From: Sphingomonas sp. PP-CE-1A-559
GTDB lineage: Bacteria > Pseudomonadota > Alphaproteobacteria > Sphingomonadales > Sphingomonadaceae
Length of the DNA stretch: 46,321 bases
Reading direction: 5' to 3'
Assembly (NCBI RefSeq): GCF_004340965.1
Contig: NZ_SLYA01000014.1
Coordinates: 1-46,321 of the forward strand
Made by a program: the position numbers and the translations under genes. Shown in pieces: positions 33,799 to 42,205 of this stretch (positions within the stretch are counted from its first letter, which is position 1; each line of letters opens with the position of its first letter). The notes beneath the pieces were generated by a model, which was not told the origin of the DNA, ran no database searches, and saw only the letters and a program-made list of their open reading frames with translations.

Positions 33799-34389
33799 AT
33801 GAACGCCGAAAACCGTGCCGTGACGCTCAAGGCATGCAGGCCGAAGCTTCTGCCGCAAGCTATTGTGCTCGTAGCATTTCTGCTTCCCTTTGCGCGCCTG
33901 GCTATAAGTTATGGCTATGCGCTGGTCAGAAAAGATCGCGTACAACTAGCCGATATTGCTATTCTCGCGATTTTTACACCTATCGCACTTCTCTTCGTGT
34001 GGCTTCAAGTGCGCACGCTTCGTCGTTTAGCTCGTCCTGATTGGCTAAGGGTGACCACCGGTGGCGTAGAACTGAACTTCCAGGGTACGAGGCTTTACCA
34101 TTCTTGGTCGGCTTTGGGGGAGCCCGTATTGCGGCGTTTAAACGGTAAAAGCGCTGCGCGTTCGATAGTCATGCCGCAACGCAGCGGCGGCAAGCTAGTC
34201 ATAGCGGCCGAGGACTATGCGCATGAGCCCAATGATATATTGGTAATTCTCAAACAGGCTAAGGCCGGTTTTGTAACAGAACCGGCCCAAAAGCCCTCGA
34301 ACGCACTATATGCGTTTCTGGCAATTCCGGCTTCGTGCATCACGCTTGGCATTTCCATTATCGGCCTAGTGTGGATTGTTTTTAGATAA
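33799..34389 (+). CDS. Membrane protein of unknown function with a PH-like middle
   Basis: A 196-residue protein with hydrophobic segments at about residues 20-37, 52-68 and 172-195. The middle (WLRVTTGGVELNFQGTRLYHSWSALGEPVLRRLNGKSAARSIVMP) reads like a small bacterial PH-like beta domain facing the cytoplasm. No family named. ATG 33799 has GTAGG eight bases upstream; a GTG three codons earlier is less likely. Codon use and base composition are visibly more AT-rich than in the neighbours, which could mean recent acquisition. Confidence 0.75.
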   Translation: MNAENRAVTLKACRPKLLPQAIVLVAFLLPFARLAISYGYALVRKDRVQLADIAILAIFTPIALLFVWLQVRTLRRLARPDWLRVTTGGVELNFQGTRLYHSWSALGEPVLRRLNGKSAARSIVMPQRSGGKLVIAAEDYAHEPNDILVILKQAKAGFVTEPAQKPSNALYAFLAIPASCITLGISIIGLVWIVFR

Positions 34390-34641
34390 CCGATCAACCA
34401 CGACCTAGTTATCCAATCCATGGAGCCGGAAGCCGCCGGTCCGCTTTTCTCTCCGTTCGGGTCTCTGACTGTCGGTCTTCCTCCCCCGCAACTTCGGACC
34501 CTCGTCCAGAAACCACAGCGATACTCCCCCGCTTAGCAGCAACTGGCGGGACGATCGCTAGATCAGTGCAGAGCGGTATCGATGCTCATCCGGAACAACG
34601 GCGTATGGGTCGCTTTATACCGTCGTAACCGGGAGAGCTTC

Positions 34642-35643
34642 ATGATCCGCCGTCACATTGCTGTACTGCTAGCCGGCGCATTCGTGCTTGCGCCCGTTGC
34701 CCCTCTCACTGCCCAGAACACGGGCCGCTCAATTTCGCCGACTGACAAGGCGCAGGGCACTCAGGCTCATCCGCAACTGCTCGCGCAGTTCGGCGGTGCG
34801 TACAAGGGGCCGCAGACGACATTCGTCGAACGCGTCGGCAAGCGTGTCGCGGTCCAGTCTGGCCTGTCGAATGCAGGCAGCGACTTTACCGTCACTCTGC
34901 TAGACTCCCCGGTCGAGAATGCCTTCGCCATCCCGGGCGGGTACATCTACGTCACCCGTCAGCTGCTCGCACTGATGACCTCGGAGGCGGAACTCGCCTC
35001 CGTGATGGGCCATGAGATAGGCCATGTTGCCGCCCGCCACGCCGCCTCGCGTAACACGCGTGCGACGATCGGCGGCCTCCTTGCTCGTGGCGTTAGCCTG
35101 GCTACGAAAAGCGATCTTGCGACCCGCCTCGCCGGCACGGGGGCGCAGTTGTACACGCTGAAGTACGGACGCGATCAGGAATATCAGGCGGACGCGCTTG
35201 GCGTCCGCTACATAACCGCTGCGGGCTACTCGCCCTATGCCTCGGCCGACATCCTGGCTGCGCTCGATGAGTCGACCGGACTGACGGCGCAGGCCAGCGG
35301 CACCGCACGGTCTGCGCCGACATGGGCATCGACGCATCCGAATGGAGCCGATCGTGTGCAGCGCGCAGAGGCACTGGCGAAGGCCACCGGCAAGCCGGAG
35401 ATTGCGACCACCCAGGATACGGCGTTCCTCCGCATGCTCGATGGCCTGCCATATGGCGAGGGCAAGGAGGGTCGCAAGGTCATCCGGATCGTCACCGTTA
35501 GCGCAAGGGACACGATCGATACGTTGAGCCAGCGCATGGCGGTCGCCGACGGCAAGCGCGAACGCTTCATCGTCATCAACGGCGTTCCGGCTGACGAGCC
35601 GCTGAAGCCCGGGACGCTCGTCAAGCTGGTGGTCGCCGCATAA
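34642..35643 (+). CDS. Exported M48-family metalloprotease with LysM-like C-terminus
   Basis: A 333-residue protein. The signal peptide (residues 1-24, LLAGAFVLAPVAPLTAQ) directs export. The M48 zinc motif HEIGH is at His124-His128 (VMGHEIGHVAARHAA), with Glu180 in DQEYQADALG as third zinc ligand. The C-terminal part (about 280-333: IRIVTVSARDTIDTLSQRM...RFIVINGV...LKPGTLVKLVV) resembles a LysM-like peptidoglycan/chitin-binding module. It may be a periplasmic protease of the BepA/LoiP type, acting on outer-membrane or cell-wall targets. Start ATG 34642 has GGGAGAG six bases upstream. The TAA stop is nine bases before the next small reading frame, so probably the first gene of an operon. Confidence 0.93.
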   Translation: MIRRHIAVLLAGAFVLAPVAPLTAQNTGRSISPTDKAQGTQAHPQLLAQFGGAYKGPQTTFVERVGKRVAVQSGLSNAGSDFTVTLLDSPVENAFAIPGGYIYVTRQLLALMTSEAELASVMGHEIGHVAARHAASRNTRATIGGLLARGVSLATKSDLATRLAGTGAQLYTLKYGRDQEYQADALGVRYITAAGYSPYASADILAALDESTGLTAQASGTARSAPTWASTHPNGADRVQRAEALAKATGKPEIATTQDTAFLRMLDGLPYGEGKEGRKVIRIVTVSARDTIDTLSQRMAVADGKRERFIVINGVPADEPLKPGTLVKLVVAA

Positions 35644-35651
35644 CCGCGGAT

Positions 35652-35780
35652 ATGAGGATCGGCGAAGCTGCGATCGTGGATGACGTGCGACCTATGGGCC
35701 CTGTCAGGGACGCCGATCTTCGGATCATCACCAATAAAAAGGGTCATGTCGTGACGGTGATCCCGGGGCGACAGCGATGA
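35652..35780 (+). CDS. Possible 42-residue protein coupled to the next gene
   Basis: A small frame (MRIGEAAIVDDVRPMGPV... ending in TNKKGHVVTVIPGRQR) whose stop overlaps the ATG of the gene at 35777 by four bases (ATGA), the usual mark of translational coupling. It begins nine bases after the protease stop. The Lys/Val-rich beta-like end looks protein-like. Its own ribosome site is weak. It could instead be an untranslated linker. Confidence 0.5.
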   Translation: MRIGEAAIVDDVRPMGPVRDADLRIITNKKGHVVTVIPGRQR

Positions 35781-36919
35781 GCGTTGCGGGCGCTGCAATC
35801 CTGTCGGAAATGGAGTCCGCCCTACGCCGTTTCATCCCCGATGAGGCAGCCGTCACGACCGAACTGCTGCTCCGCCTGAGGGACGCCCTGGAACCGGGCG
35901 ACGAGCAATGGTTGGATCAATTCGACAGCCATGTCATGACGCTCGACGGCGCCAGTACCTATCAGCCGCAAGGCAACACGGAGCGACTTCCTTTCGACCA
36001 CGCCCTGCAAGCTGCGTTGCTCGCGCTGCATGAGCTTGTTCGCCAACGGCGCGAGGGTGAGGTGACGAAGCCGCCTTCGAATACCGACGAAGGCAATTGT
36101 ACCGACGTTGCCGGGCGGGGGCCGTCCGAACGTGACCGGCTCCTCTACGCTGTGCAGGACACCCTGTTCATACTTACCCAGACGGCTCGCGCACCTGCCC
36201 GTTTACTCAACGACGTCGAGGATCGTTCGGACTGGAAGGATCTGGTTCTATGGTTCGTCGAGGCGCTAATCGGGGAAGGTCTCGCGACGATCGAGGGTGG
36301 AGATCGTACGTCGACATCCCACCTCAAGCATCTTCGCGACCATCCATACGATCGGGGTGGCGATGATCAGGCATGGGAAACGCTGCTCGTGTCGCTCACC
36401 GGACTCGGTGTCCTGTTTACCGCCGAGATGCGGATCGTCACTCTGGGCCAGCCGCTCAGTACCTCATTTACCGCGAAAGCGGAGGGGTGGGGTATCGGTG
36501 AGTCGACGGCGCCGGCGCACCATGTCGATGCCGCGCCGTCCCACGGCACGTCGTCGGACGTTGCGGCTGCGATCGCGGATGGGCGGTGGACCATCAACAC
36601 GCGAGTGCTTCTCGATGACGGCGGACAGTTGGTAGTCTTTCTGTCGGACAATGCGAACGACCCGACGGTATCGGCGATTGTCGGACGCGAGGTATTCCGC
36701 TGCGGCGTACGTGGCGCGCCTATGTGGCAGATCGCAGCTGAGGCCGGGACGACCGATTCTAGAACGCATCCTTTCGATCACGCGACCGTGACCAGCGAGC
36801 CTTTCGTCAGCGTGTTCGAGGCGGACGGAAACTATTACGCCAGCCGCTGGAACGGCGACACATTCGTGATTGATATGTCTAGCGGAAAGGCATCGTACTC
36901 GGGTTGGGCTCGGACGTGA
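35777..36919 (+). CDS. Large protein of unknown function
   Basis: A 380-residue soluble protein without signal peptide or membrane segment. The N-terminal third is helical (LSEMESALRRFIPDEAAVTTELLLRLRDALEPGD). Then comes an Asp/Trp-rich middle (EDRSDWKDLVLWFVEALIGEGLATIEGGD). The C-terminal part looks beta-rich (GRWTINTRVLLDDGGQLVVFLSDN ... FVSVFEADGNYYASRWNGDTFVID) and could be a repeat-like or recognition domain. No family was recognised. Directly coupled to the 42-codon frame and behind the M48 protease, so it may function with that protease or in its own right. Confidence 0.82.
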   Translation: MSVAGAAILSEMESALRRFIPDEAAVTTELLLRLRDALEPGDEQWLDQFDSHVMTLDGASTYQPQGNTERLPFDHALQAALLALHELVRQRREGEVTKPPSNTDEGNCTDVAGRGPSERDRLLYAVQDTLFILTQTARAPARLLNDVEDRSDWKDLVLWFVEALIGEGLATIEGGDRTSTSHLKHLRDHPYDRGGDDQAWETLLVSLTGLGVLFTAEMRIVTLGQPLSTSFTAKAEGWGIGESTAPAHHVDAAPSHGTSSDVAAAIADGRWTINTRVLLDDGGQLVVFLSDNANDPTVSAIVGREVFRCGVRGAPMWQIAAEAGTTDSRTHPFDHATVTSEPFVSVFEADGNYYASRWNGDTFVIDMSSGKASYSGWART

Positions 36920-37023
36920 TGACGGTCGCGGTATATCTGGTGTGACTTTATAATCCGGCTTCTTGCGCGCTGATCGCGGCCGCGTCTCAAGAATACCTAA
37001 GCGACGTTGCCGCAACTGACGAT

Positions 37024-37042
37024 TGTCGACCCTTGGTCGACA
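37024..37042. other. Perfect 8-bp inverted repeat
   Basis: TGTCGACC (37024-37031), CTT, GGTCGACA (37035-37042). It forms a short-loop hairpin or is a symmetric protein-binding site. It lies 105 bases after the stop of the unknown gene, in convergent intergenic DNA. Confidence 0.45.
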
Positions 37043-37249
37043 GATGCGACCAAATTGGACGTTGGCACGCTAAATTTCGGCGCGAACCAGAAAGCGCATG
37101 CCATCTTCTTGATGATACGGAACAGACCACGCCGCCTTGATTTGAGGTCTGGTTGCGCGTTGCGACGTTCCCTGATCGGACTCCCCGTTTTCTCGCCCGA
37201 ATCCGCCAAAAAGATTGTTCAGCGTACTGAGTGCGGCCGTACGAACGAG

Positions 37250-37309
37250 ATGAACGAATGGCCGAAGTTGGAAACATGAAAAGTGGTCGCTAATGGCCGA
37301 AACTGGGTC
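37250..37309 (+). repeat. Dispersed 60-bp element, copy 5
   Basis: ATGAACGAATGGCCGAAGTT start, right core GGCCGAAACTGGGTC. GAAGT (37264-37268) and the right core (37295) are 26 bases apart; the right core has G at its second base instead of T. Confidence 0.75.
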
Positions 37310-37423
37310 AGGTGATCTGCGATTGTGAATGGTAGCGGCCGACGTCTTGTCCGATGCTCGAGGGGGACAAAGCGCTGAACTACGCACCATTCGATATGGG
37401 CGTACGGGACACGAGCTAGCCGA

Positions 37424-38782
37424 TCACATACCGGTAATAACTTGCAGGTCAGCCGCATCTGCCATCGCTTTGTAGCCAGCGTCGTTGGGGTGCAGCTTGT
37501 CACCGTCGTTGAACACAGAGGCGATGGCTAGGGGATCGGTCTTGTCAGCGACCGACGACGCAAAATCGATTACGCCATCGAAGGCCCCTGAACTTCGGAT
37601 CCAATTGTTAAGCGCCTGTCGCACCGCCTCGCCTTGTTCGCTGGCATAACCAGCGTTCTTGTACGGAGTGAGCGTAGCGCCAATTACGCGGATACCCTGC
37701 TCATGCGCCCGCTCGATGATCTGTTTGTCCGCCGCGATCAGGGCGTCCGCCGTTACAGGATCGCTTGCTCCGCGGGGGCTGAAGCTGCGTCCAATATCGT
37801 TGATTCCCTCGAGCAAGATGACGGCCTTCACGCCAGGCACGCTCAGCACGTCGCGGTCGAACCGCGCGAGTGCATTAGGACCTGCACCATAGCCGAGCAG
37901 GCGATTGCCGCCGATCCCCGCATTCAACACCGCCCAGCGTTGTCGGCCCGGCCGCGCCGCCAATCGCTCGGCTAGTCGATCGGTCCAGCCGCGGAAGGCA
38001 TTGTTGGTTGAGCCATAGCCTTCAGTGATCGAGTCACCGAGTGCAACGACTACACTCGTCGGCTGAGTAGGTGCGACCTCGACTTGCGTGAGGATGACCG
38101 GTGCGTTCACCAAGCGGACCTTAGACAAGACCGGCATCGCGCCGCTGTCGCCGCTCGGGCCGGCGACATACTGCCACAGCGCTCGCACGTTACGAACCGG
38201 CAGCCGACCCGGCGCGTACAGCGATATTGCCAGCCTATCGAGCGCCTTCACGGGGAGCATGATGGGATCACTCAGCAACGGCGCTCCTGCCGGGATGTTG
38301 GTGCCAGGCAGACCGGCGAAGGTGACGATGTGATCGGTGCCGGGCAGAACCGATCCGTCCGGCCCCGCAAGGCCGACGTGCATCGCTCCAATCGCAAGCA
38401 CGTCCACGCCGCCTTCGTTCGACAACCGCAGCCGAACTGCGCTTCCTGCGACGGAGACGCGGACCACCTGCCGGATGGTCGCGTTGACGAGATCGCCAGT
38501 GCCGGTGTCGACCGGCACCTCGCCCGGGTTCTCAAGCAGCCGAGGCGGGGTGGGCGGGCTGGCCGGTGCCGAAGCAGGCCCAAGTGGGACGACCGTTCCG
38601 GCGGGAGGCGTGAAAGGGGCCGGCTGCTGACCGGGCGGTGGTGGCGAGACGACATACCCCCACGCTGCAACCCACGTGCGATCCGAGGCGGCCCGAGCAG
38701 CCGTAGGGCGCGGTGGCGCGCCTGCGGCCGGGACCGACATCGCAGCCATGGCACAAAGCAAGGTCAAACCAGATCGCGTCAT
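37424..38782 (-). CDS. Exported SGNH/GDSL-type esterase
   Basis: A 452-residue protein. The signal peptide (residues 1-22, GLTLLCAMAAMSVPAAGAP) is followed by a beta-rich N-terminal domain and a Pro-rich linker (SPPPPGQQPAPFTPPAGT). The SGNH hydrolase domain has Ser251 in VVVALGDSITEGYG, Gly in NAGIGGN, Asn328 in LLEGINDI and the Asp-x-x-His pair Asp428/His431 in FNDGDKLHPN. This is the SGNH type found in sugar-ester and acetyl-xylan/rhamnogalacturonan esterases of soil bacteria. Role: removing acyl or acetyl groups from polysaccharide. ATG 38782 has GGGG nine bases upstream. Lies 68 bases after the GH43 gene on the same strand, thus a likely two-gene operon. Confidence 0.9.
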   Translation of the reverse strand: MTRSGLTLLCAMAAMSVPAAGAPPRPTAARAASDRTWVAAWGYVVSPPPPGQQPAPFTPPAGTVVPLGPASAPASPPTPPRLLENPGEVPVDTGTGDLVNATIRQVVRVSVAGSAVRLRLSNEGGVDVLAIGAMHVGLAGPDGSVLPGTDHIVTFAGLPGTNIPAGAPLLSDPIMLPVKALDRLAISLYAPGRLPVRNVRALWQYVAGPSGDSGAMPVLSKVRLVNAPVILTQVEVAPTQPTSVVVALGDSITEGYGSTNNAFRGWTDRLAERLAARPGRQRWAVLNAGIGGNRLLGYGAGPNALARFDRDVLSVPGVKAVILLEGINDIGRSFSPRGASDPVTADALIAADKQIIERAHEQGIRVIGATLTPYKNAGYASEQGEAVRQALNNWIRSSGAFDGVIDFASSVADKTDPLAIASVFNDGDKLHPNDAGYKAMADAADLQVITGM

Positions 38783-38850
38783 CTTAGACTACCCCATTCG
38801 CTTAATTAACGCAGGATCGGCAGCGTGCAGCCAGTAAACTCCGCGACACT

Positions 38851-39873
38851 TCACCGCTTACGCTTGAGCTGCGGGCCAGACACCCCGGCTTCGGTCTGAA
38901 CGACCGGTTTCATCGTGCCATCCGGATTATAATAGAGACGTTCTACGGTAACTGCGCGACGTCCAAGCGCGCCCTTCTGAGCGCCGATCGTCAGCGCAGC
39001 ATTGTGCAGGAACAGATACCAGCTGCCTTTGAACTCGGCGATACCGGGATGGATGGTGAAGCTGCTCTTCGCCGGTCCGGTCAGCTCGCCACGGAACGTC
39101 CACGGGCCGGTGATTGCCGGCGCCGTTGCGTAGGACACGTGTTCGTCCCCGGGTTTGGCCCCCAGCTTTGCCGCTGGGTCCATGGAGGCATAGGTGAGGT
39201 AGTAGAGGTTACCGCGTCGGTGCAGCCACGGGCCTTCTACGTAGAAGGGCGGGGTAATCTCCCGGATCGGTCCGTCGAGCTCGATCATGTTCGGCTTAAG
39301 TTTGGCGATATAGCATTCGCGGTTGCCCCACGCGATCCAGGTCGTGCCGTCGGTGTCGGTCAGCACGGTGGGATCGATGTCTTCCCAGCTATGCTGGCCC
39401 TTGGGCGTCATCTCGTTCGTGATCAGCGCCGAGCCGCGCGCGTCCTTGAAGGGGCCGGTCGGCGTGTCCGACACCGCAACACCAATGGCTTTGCCAGGGT
39501 GGGTATCGTCATGCTCGGCGGGTACGTACAGATAGAATTTCCCGTTCTTGGCGATGGCCTGCGGTGCCCACGCGTCCTTTTTTGCCCATTTAAGGTCACT
39601 GATCTTCAGGATCGAAGGATGAGGGCTCCAATGCTTCATGTCCGTCGTCGAGTAGACCAGCCACTCGCTCATATTGAACATCTCGCCGTCCTTGGCCTCG
39701 TCGTGATCGACGTAAAGGTAAAGCGTGTTGCCCACAACGAGGGGTGCCGGATCGGCGATGAAGGTATCGCGGATGATCGGATTGGAGCCGGGAGCGTCGG
39801 TCGCCACGGCCGGGATTGCAGCCAACGCGGGACCAAGCGTTAGCGCTATCATGCCGAGCCAATGTTTCACCAT
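38851..39873 (-). CDS. Exported glycoside hydrolase family 43
   Basis: A 340-residue enzyme with signal peptide (residues 1-25, LGMIALTLGPALAAIPAVA). The five-bladed beta-propeller of family 43 is visible: the general base Asp41 in FIADPAPLVVG, the pKa-modulating Asp167 in WEDIDPTVL, the general acid Glu213 in FYVEGPWLHRR. Family 43 enzymes cut arabinofuranosyl or xylosyl links in plant cell-wall polysaccharides. The start is one of two adjacent ATGs (39876 or 39873) or the following GTG, after AGGGAG; the second ATG is used here. Followed by the SGNH esterase, which fits joint debranching of substituted arabinoxylan or pectin. Confidence 0.92.
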   Translation of the reverse strand: MVKHWLGMIALTLGPALAAIPAVATDAPGSNPIIRDTFIADPAPLVVGNTLYLYVDHDEAKDGEMFNMSEWLVYSTTDMKHWSPHPSILKISDLKWAKKDAWAPQAIAKNGKFYLYVPAEHDDTHPGKAIGVAVSDTPTGPFKDARGSALITNEMTPKGQHSWEDIDPTVLTDTDGTTWIAWGNRECYIAKLKPNMIELDGPIREITPPFYVEGPWLHRRGNLYYLTYASMDPAAKLGAKPGDEHVSYATAPAITGPWTFRGELTGPAKSSFTIHPGIAEFKGSWYLFLHNAALTIGAQKGALGRRAVTVERLYYNPDGTMKPVVQTEAGVSGPQLKRKR

Positions 39874-39876
39874 CAT

Positions 39877-40180
39877 CTCCCTATCTTTGTCGTAAGCGTA
39901 CTTCCGCGACCGGCGTCGTCAATGCCCCCGTGTCGACACGAACGATTACTTGCCGGATATCAAGCCGGTCCCCTAACCTGAACACGCGTTCGGTTTGTGG
40001 AAGCGGCGATGACGCCGTGAATGTCGGAGTGTGGGGCTGTCCGAAAGCCGTTGGCCTGAAGAACGTGCGCCCTCATTGTGCGATCCTCTTGGCTGAGCGC
40101 TTGCCTGAGATCCGTTGTTCGTTCAGCTTCCTCACTATGCGGCCTAAGAATTTTGTCATGATCCTTAGCGAGTAGCACTG
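39877..40180. other. Divergent intergenic region with a palindrome
   Basis: Promoter region of the GH43/SGNH operon and of the small membrane protein on the plus strand. A perfect 12-bp palindrome lies at 39929-39940. No coding frame was judged real. Confidence 0.5.
39929..39940. promoter_or_regulatory. Perfect palindrome upstream of GH43
   Basis: CGTGTCGACACG reads the same on both strands and lies about 55 bases before the GH43 start codon, a good place for an operator. It does not match the LacI operator of the other locus (GACATCGATGTC) and no regulator gene is adjacent, so the binding protein is unknown. Confidence 0.35.
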
Positions 40181-40489
40181 ATGCGAAGTGAAATTTGGGT
40201 CTTACTAGTCTGGCTTGCGCCATGCGTGCCTGTAGCGCTGTTCGGCTGGTGGCGAGCTAGCATAGTGCGAACTTTAGCCGCAGAAGCATGGACCGTTATT
40301 GCCTCGGCTGTCACTCTAGTGCTTGTGGGCTTCAGCGTCATCGGCGACTGTGCCGAAGATGTAATCGGCCCTGTACCGGGCAACCCTTGTCACGCAGCTA
40401 AAAGTCAAGGGATGATGCTTAGCCTAGCGTTCGGATTTGCCATCTTGGTTGCTGGAAATTGGCTGATCTTCCGTGGATCTCGCAAGTAG
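40181..40489 (+). CDS. Small three-helix membrane protein of unknown function
   Basis: A 102-residue protein with hydrophobic segments at about residues 5-23, 36-54 and 78-96. Two Cys (GDCAEDVIGPVPGNPCHAA) lie in a loop that should be periplasmic if the N-terminus is inside, and could form a disulphide. No family recognised. The start codon has only a weak ribosome site. Confidence 0.7.
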   Translation: MRSEIWVLLVWLAPCVPVALFGWWRASIVRTLAAEAWTVIASAVTLVLVGFSVIGDCAEDVIGPVPGNPCHAAKSQGMMLSLAFGFAILVAGNWLIFRGSRK

Positions 40490-40707
40490 GTGGTCCACGC
40501 AGACCTGCTCCACCCGGCATGACCACTGAAAGCAGTAGCACTGCTTACCTTTACATTCCGGACGTTCCCAATTGTATGGTTTGTGGAACTGTCGTGAGCA
40601 ACTAGGATGCGCTGACGCAGTTCTGCGACGACCGCATTCGGCGCATCTATCCCGTACGGTATTCGAGAAACCACTTCTTCTATCCAATCGAATGGGAGGG
40701 ACTTGTG

Positions 40708-41766
40708 ATGATCGCCAAAAGACGTCCGCTAGCATTTGCAGCGTCCGCGCTATGTGTTCTACTGGTGGGGCCCGTCCGGGCAGGCCATGCCCCCGCATCG
40801 ACAAGCGCTTCACAGTCGGTTTGGATCAAATCCGAACTTGGCGTTGTTCTGGCCGGTGAGCTGTTTATTCCTCCCGCCGCCAAGGCGCCTGCTCCTGCGG
40901 TATTGTTACTGGGTGGGGGTGGTGCATCGCCACACGGTATCTATCCGCTGTTGGAGGCGAAGTTCCACGCGAAGGGCATTGCTACGCTTAGCTTCGATAA
41001 ACGTGGCGTTGGAAAATCCACCGGCACTTTCATTGATGCGATGGAGCCAATGACGCGTGATGCGCGTGCAGCTCTCGCCTATCTCAAATCCCGGCACGAC
41101 ATCATCAATACGAACCGCATTGCCATCTTGGGTTTGAGCCAGGGAGGGGTCATTGCCCCCGCTTTGGCGGCCGACGATCCAGCCGTCGCTGCTATCGTCA
41201 TGCTCGCAGCTCCGGCTGGGCAGCGAGGTGTGATGTTTCTTGACGCCATGCGCGTCAAAATGACCGCGGCCGGGATGGAGGCCAAAGCAACCGAACGCGT
41301 CATCCGCGCGACCGGAAGATATCTCGACGCGCTGACAAACGGAGGGTCGCAGGAAATGATCGCGGCTGATCGTGCGGGGGTGGTCCGGGCGTTCGTTGCT
41401 GGCGGATGGAAGCAAACTTTGGCTGAAGGCGCGGTGAAGACCTTGTCGGAGCCTGCGACGACATCGCTGTACACCGTTGCCGCCTCAGATGTCCTTTCGC
41501 GAGTTCGTGCGCCGGTACTCGCGATTTACGCGGCTGATGACACGGTCGTTTCCAGTGCACTCAGCATACCGGAAGCGCGACGTGCGCTGATCAAAAACGG
41601 CGATGCTAAAATCGTCGAGATGCCTGACGTCGAACATGGTTTCAAACCCTTGGTGTCCACGACAGAAGGCAAAAAGGACTACCAAGGATGGCCCATTTCC
41701 GATCCTGCCACCTTAAGCCTAATCGATGGGTGGCTTCCTCGACATCTGCTCCCCGCGGTAAAATGA
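40708..41766 (+). CDS. Exported alpha/beta hydrolase, paralogue 1
   Basis: A 352-residue enzyme. The signal peptide covers about residues 1-26 (FAASALCVLLVGPVRA). The fold has an oxyanion-hole stretch (LLLGGGGASP), a DKRGVGKSTG motif, nucleophile Ser144 in GLSQGG, Asp277/278 in AIYAADDTVV and His310 in VEHGF. This is the alpha/beta-hydrolase pattern of exported acyl-, peptide- or ester-hydrolases (family S9/S15-like). The substrate is unknown. The ATG at 40708 has GGGAGGG seven bases upstream; a GTG one codon earlier is possible. It shares architecture and motifs with the gene at 43914. Confidence 0.9.
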   Translation: MIAKRRPLAFAASALCVLLVGPVRAGHAPASTSASQSVWIKSELGVVLAGELFIPPAAKAPAPAVLLLGGGGASPHGIYPLLEAKFHAKGIATLSFDKRGVGKSTGTFIDAMEPMTRDARAALAYLKSRHDIINTNRIAILGLSQGGVIAPALAADDPAVAAIVMLAAPAGQRGVMFLDAMRVKMTAAGMEAKATERVIRATGRYLDALTNGGSQEMIAADRAGVVRAFVAGGWKQTLAEGAVKTLSEPATTSLYTVAASDVLSRVRAPVLAIYAADDTVVSSALSIPEARRALIKNGDAKIVEMPDVEHGFKPLVSTTEGKKDYQGWPISDPATLSLIDGWLPRHLLPAVK

Positions 41767-42205
41767 CCGCGCACCATGCGCCTCGTCGGCAATGTCTCCG
41801 ACAGGAAGGCCCAGCGAGTCCGAGATTTGAACGCTATCAACTGTTATCACCAGCCCTAGGTTTCGAGGACGGGTCCGCATCCTCGATCGACCATCCCTCG
41901 CGAGATAGTCGGATCGGACAAAACGCCCGATCGATTATTCATTGGGCTTCGGTGTCCAAACTTCGGCCATTTGTTCATTTCGCTTTTTGATGGCCGACCG
42001 CGACCAAGTTCAGCCATTTAAACGGGTCAAATTGGTCGATTCACGTCGTTACCGCATCTCGCGAAGCTGGGCGCTGCGTGACATACGGTCCACAGATCCC
42101 CTGGCTGACTGCTAGGAGGCACTTACCAAAGTCGAAAAGGTGGATACGGGTCGATACTACCTACTGGGCGATTGACAGATAACTCTACTTAGGTTGAGTA
42201 GGAAC
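41767..42205. other. Intergenic region with a partial repeat
   Basis: Between the first hydrolase and the PadR gene. It contains the reverse-oriented half copy of the 60-bp element (41919-41978). No gene was recognised. The PadR promoter is expected near 42150-42200, where AACTCTACTTAGGTTGAGTAGG forms a small imperfect dyad that could bind PadR. Confidence 0.5.
41919..41978 (-). repeat. Dispersed element, minus-strand half copy
   Basis: Read on the minus strand: ATGAACAAATGGCCGAAGTT, which matches the left half of the 60-bp element with the same 14-base offset from ATG to GAAGT. The right half (GTCCG...GGGTC) is not recognisable. A further AAATGGCTGAACTTGG lies just upstream on that strand (about 42004-42022). 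Confidence 0.55.

Larger units (their letters stand above)
36920..37423. other. Convergent intergenic region with inverted repeat and repeat copy
   Basis: Between the unknown protein (plus) and the SGNH esterase (minus). No coding frame is convincing. It holds a perfect inverted repeat TGTCGACC-CTT-GGTCGACA (37024-37042) and one copy of the 60-bp element (37250-37309). The hairpin could end either transcript. Confidence 0.5.

Noticed and set aside
33477..33830. A 117-codon minus-strand frame over a repeat copy.
   Set aside because: It overlaps the 60-bp repeat and the start of the membrane-protein gene and has no family pattern.
34432..34505. A possible minus-strand copy of the 60-bp element (GGTCCGAAGTTGCGGG on the minus strand).
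   Set aside because: The left core fits, but the right core GTCCG...GGGTC is not found at the fixed 26-base distance, so it is at best a decayed copy.
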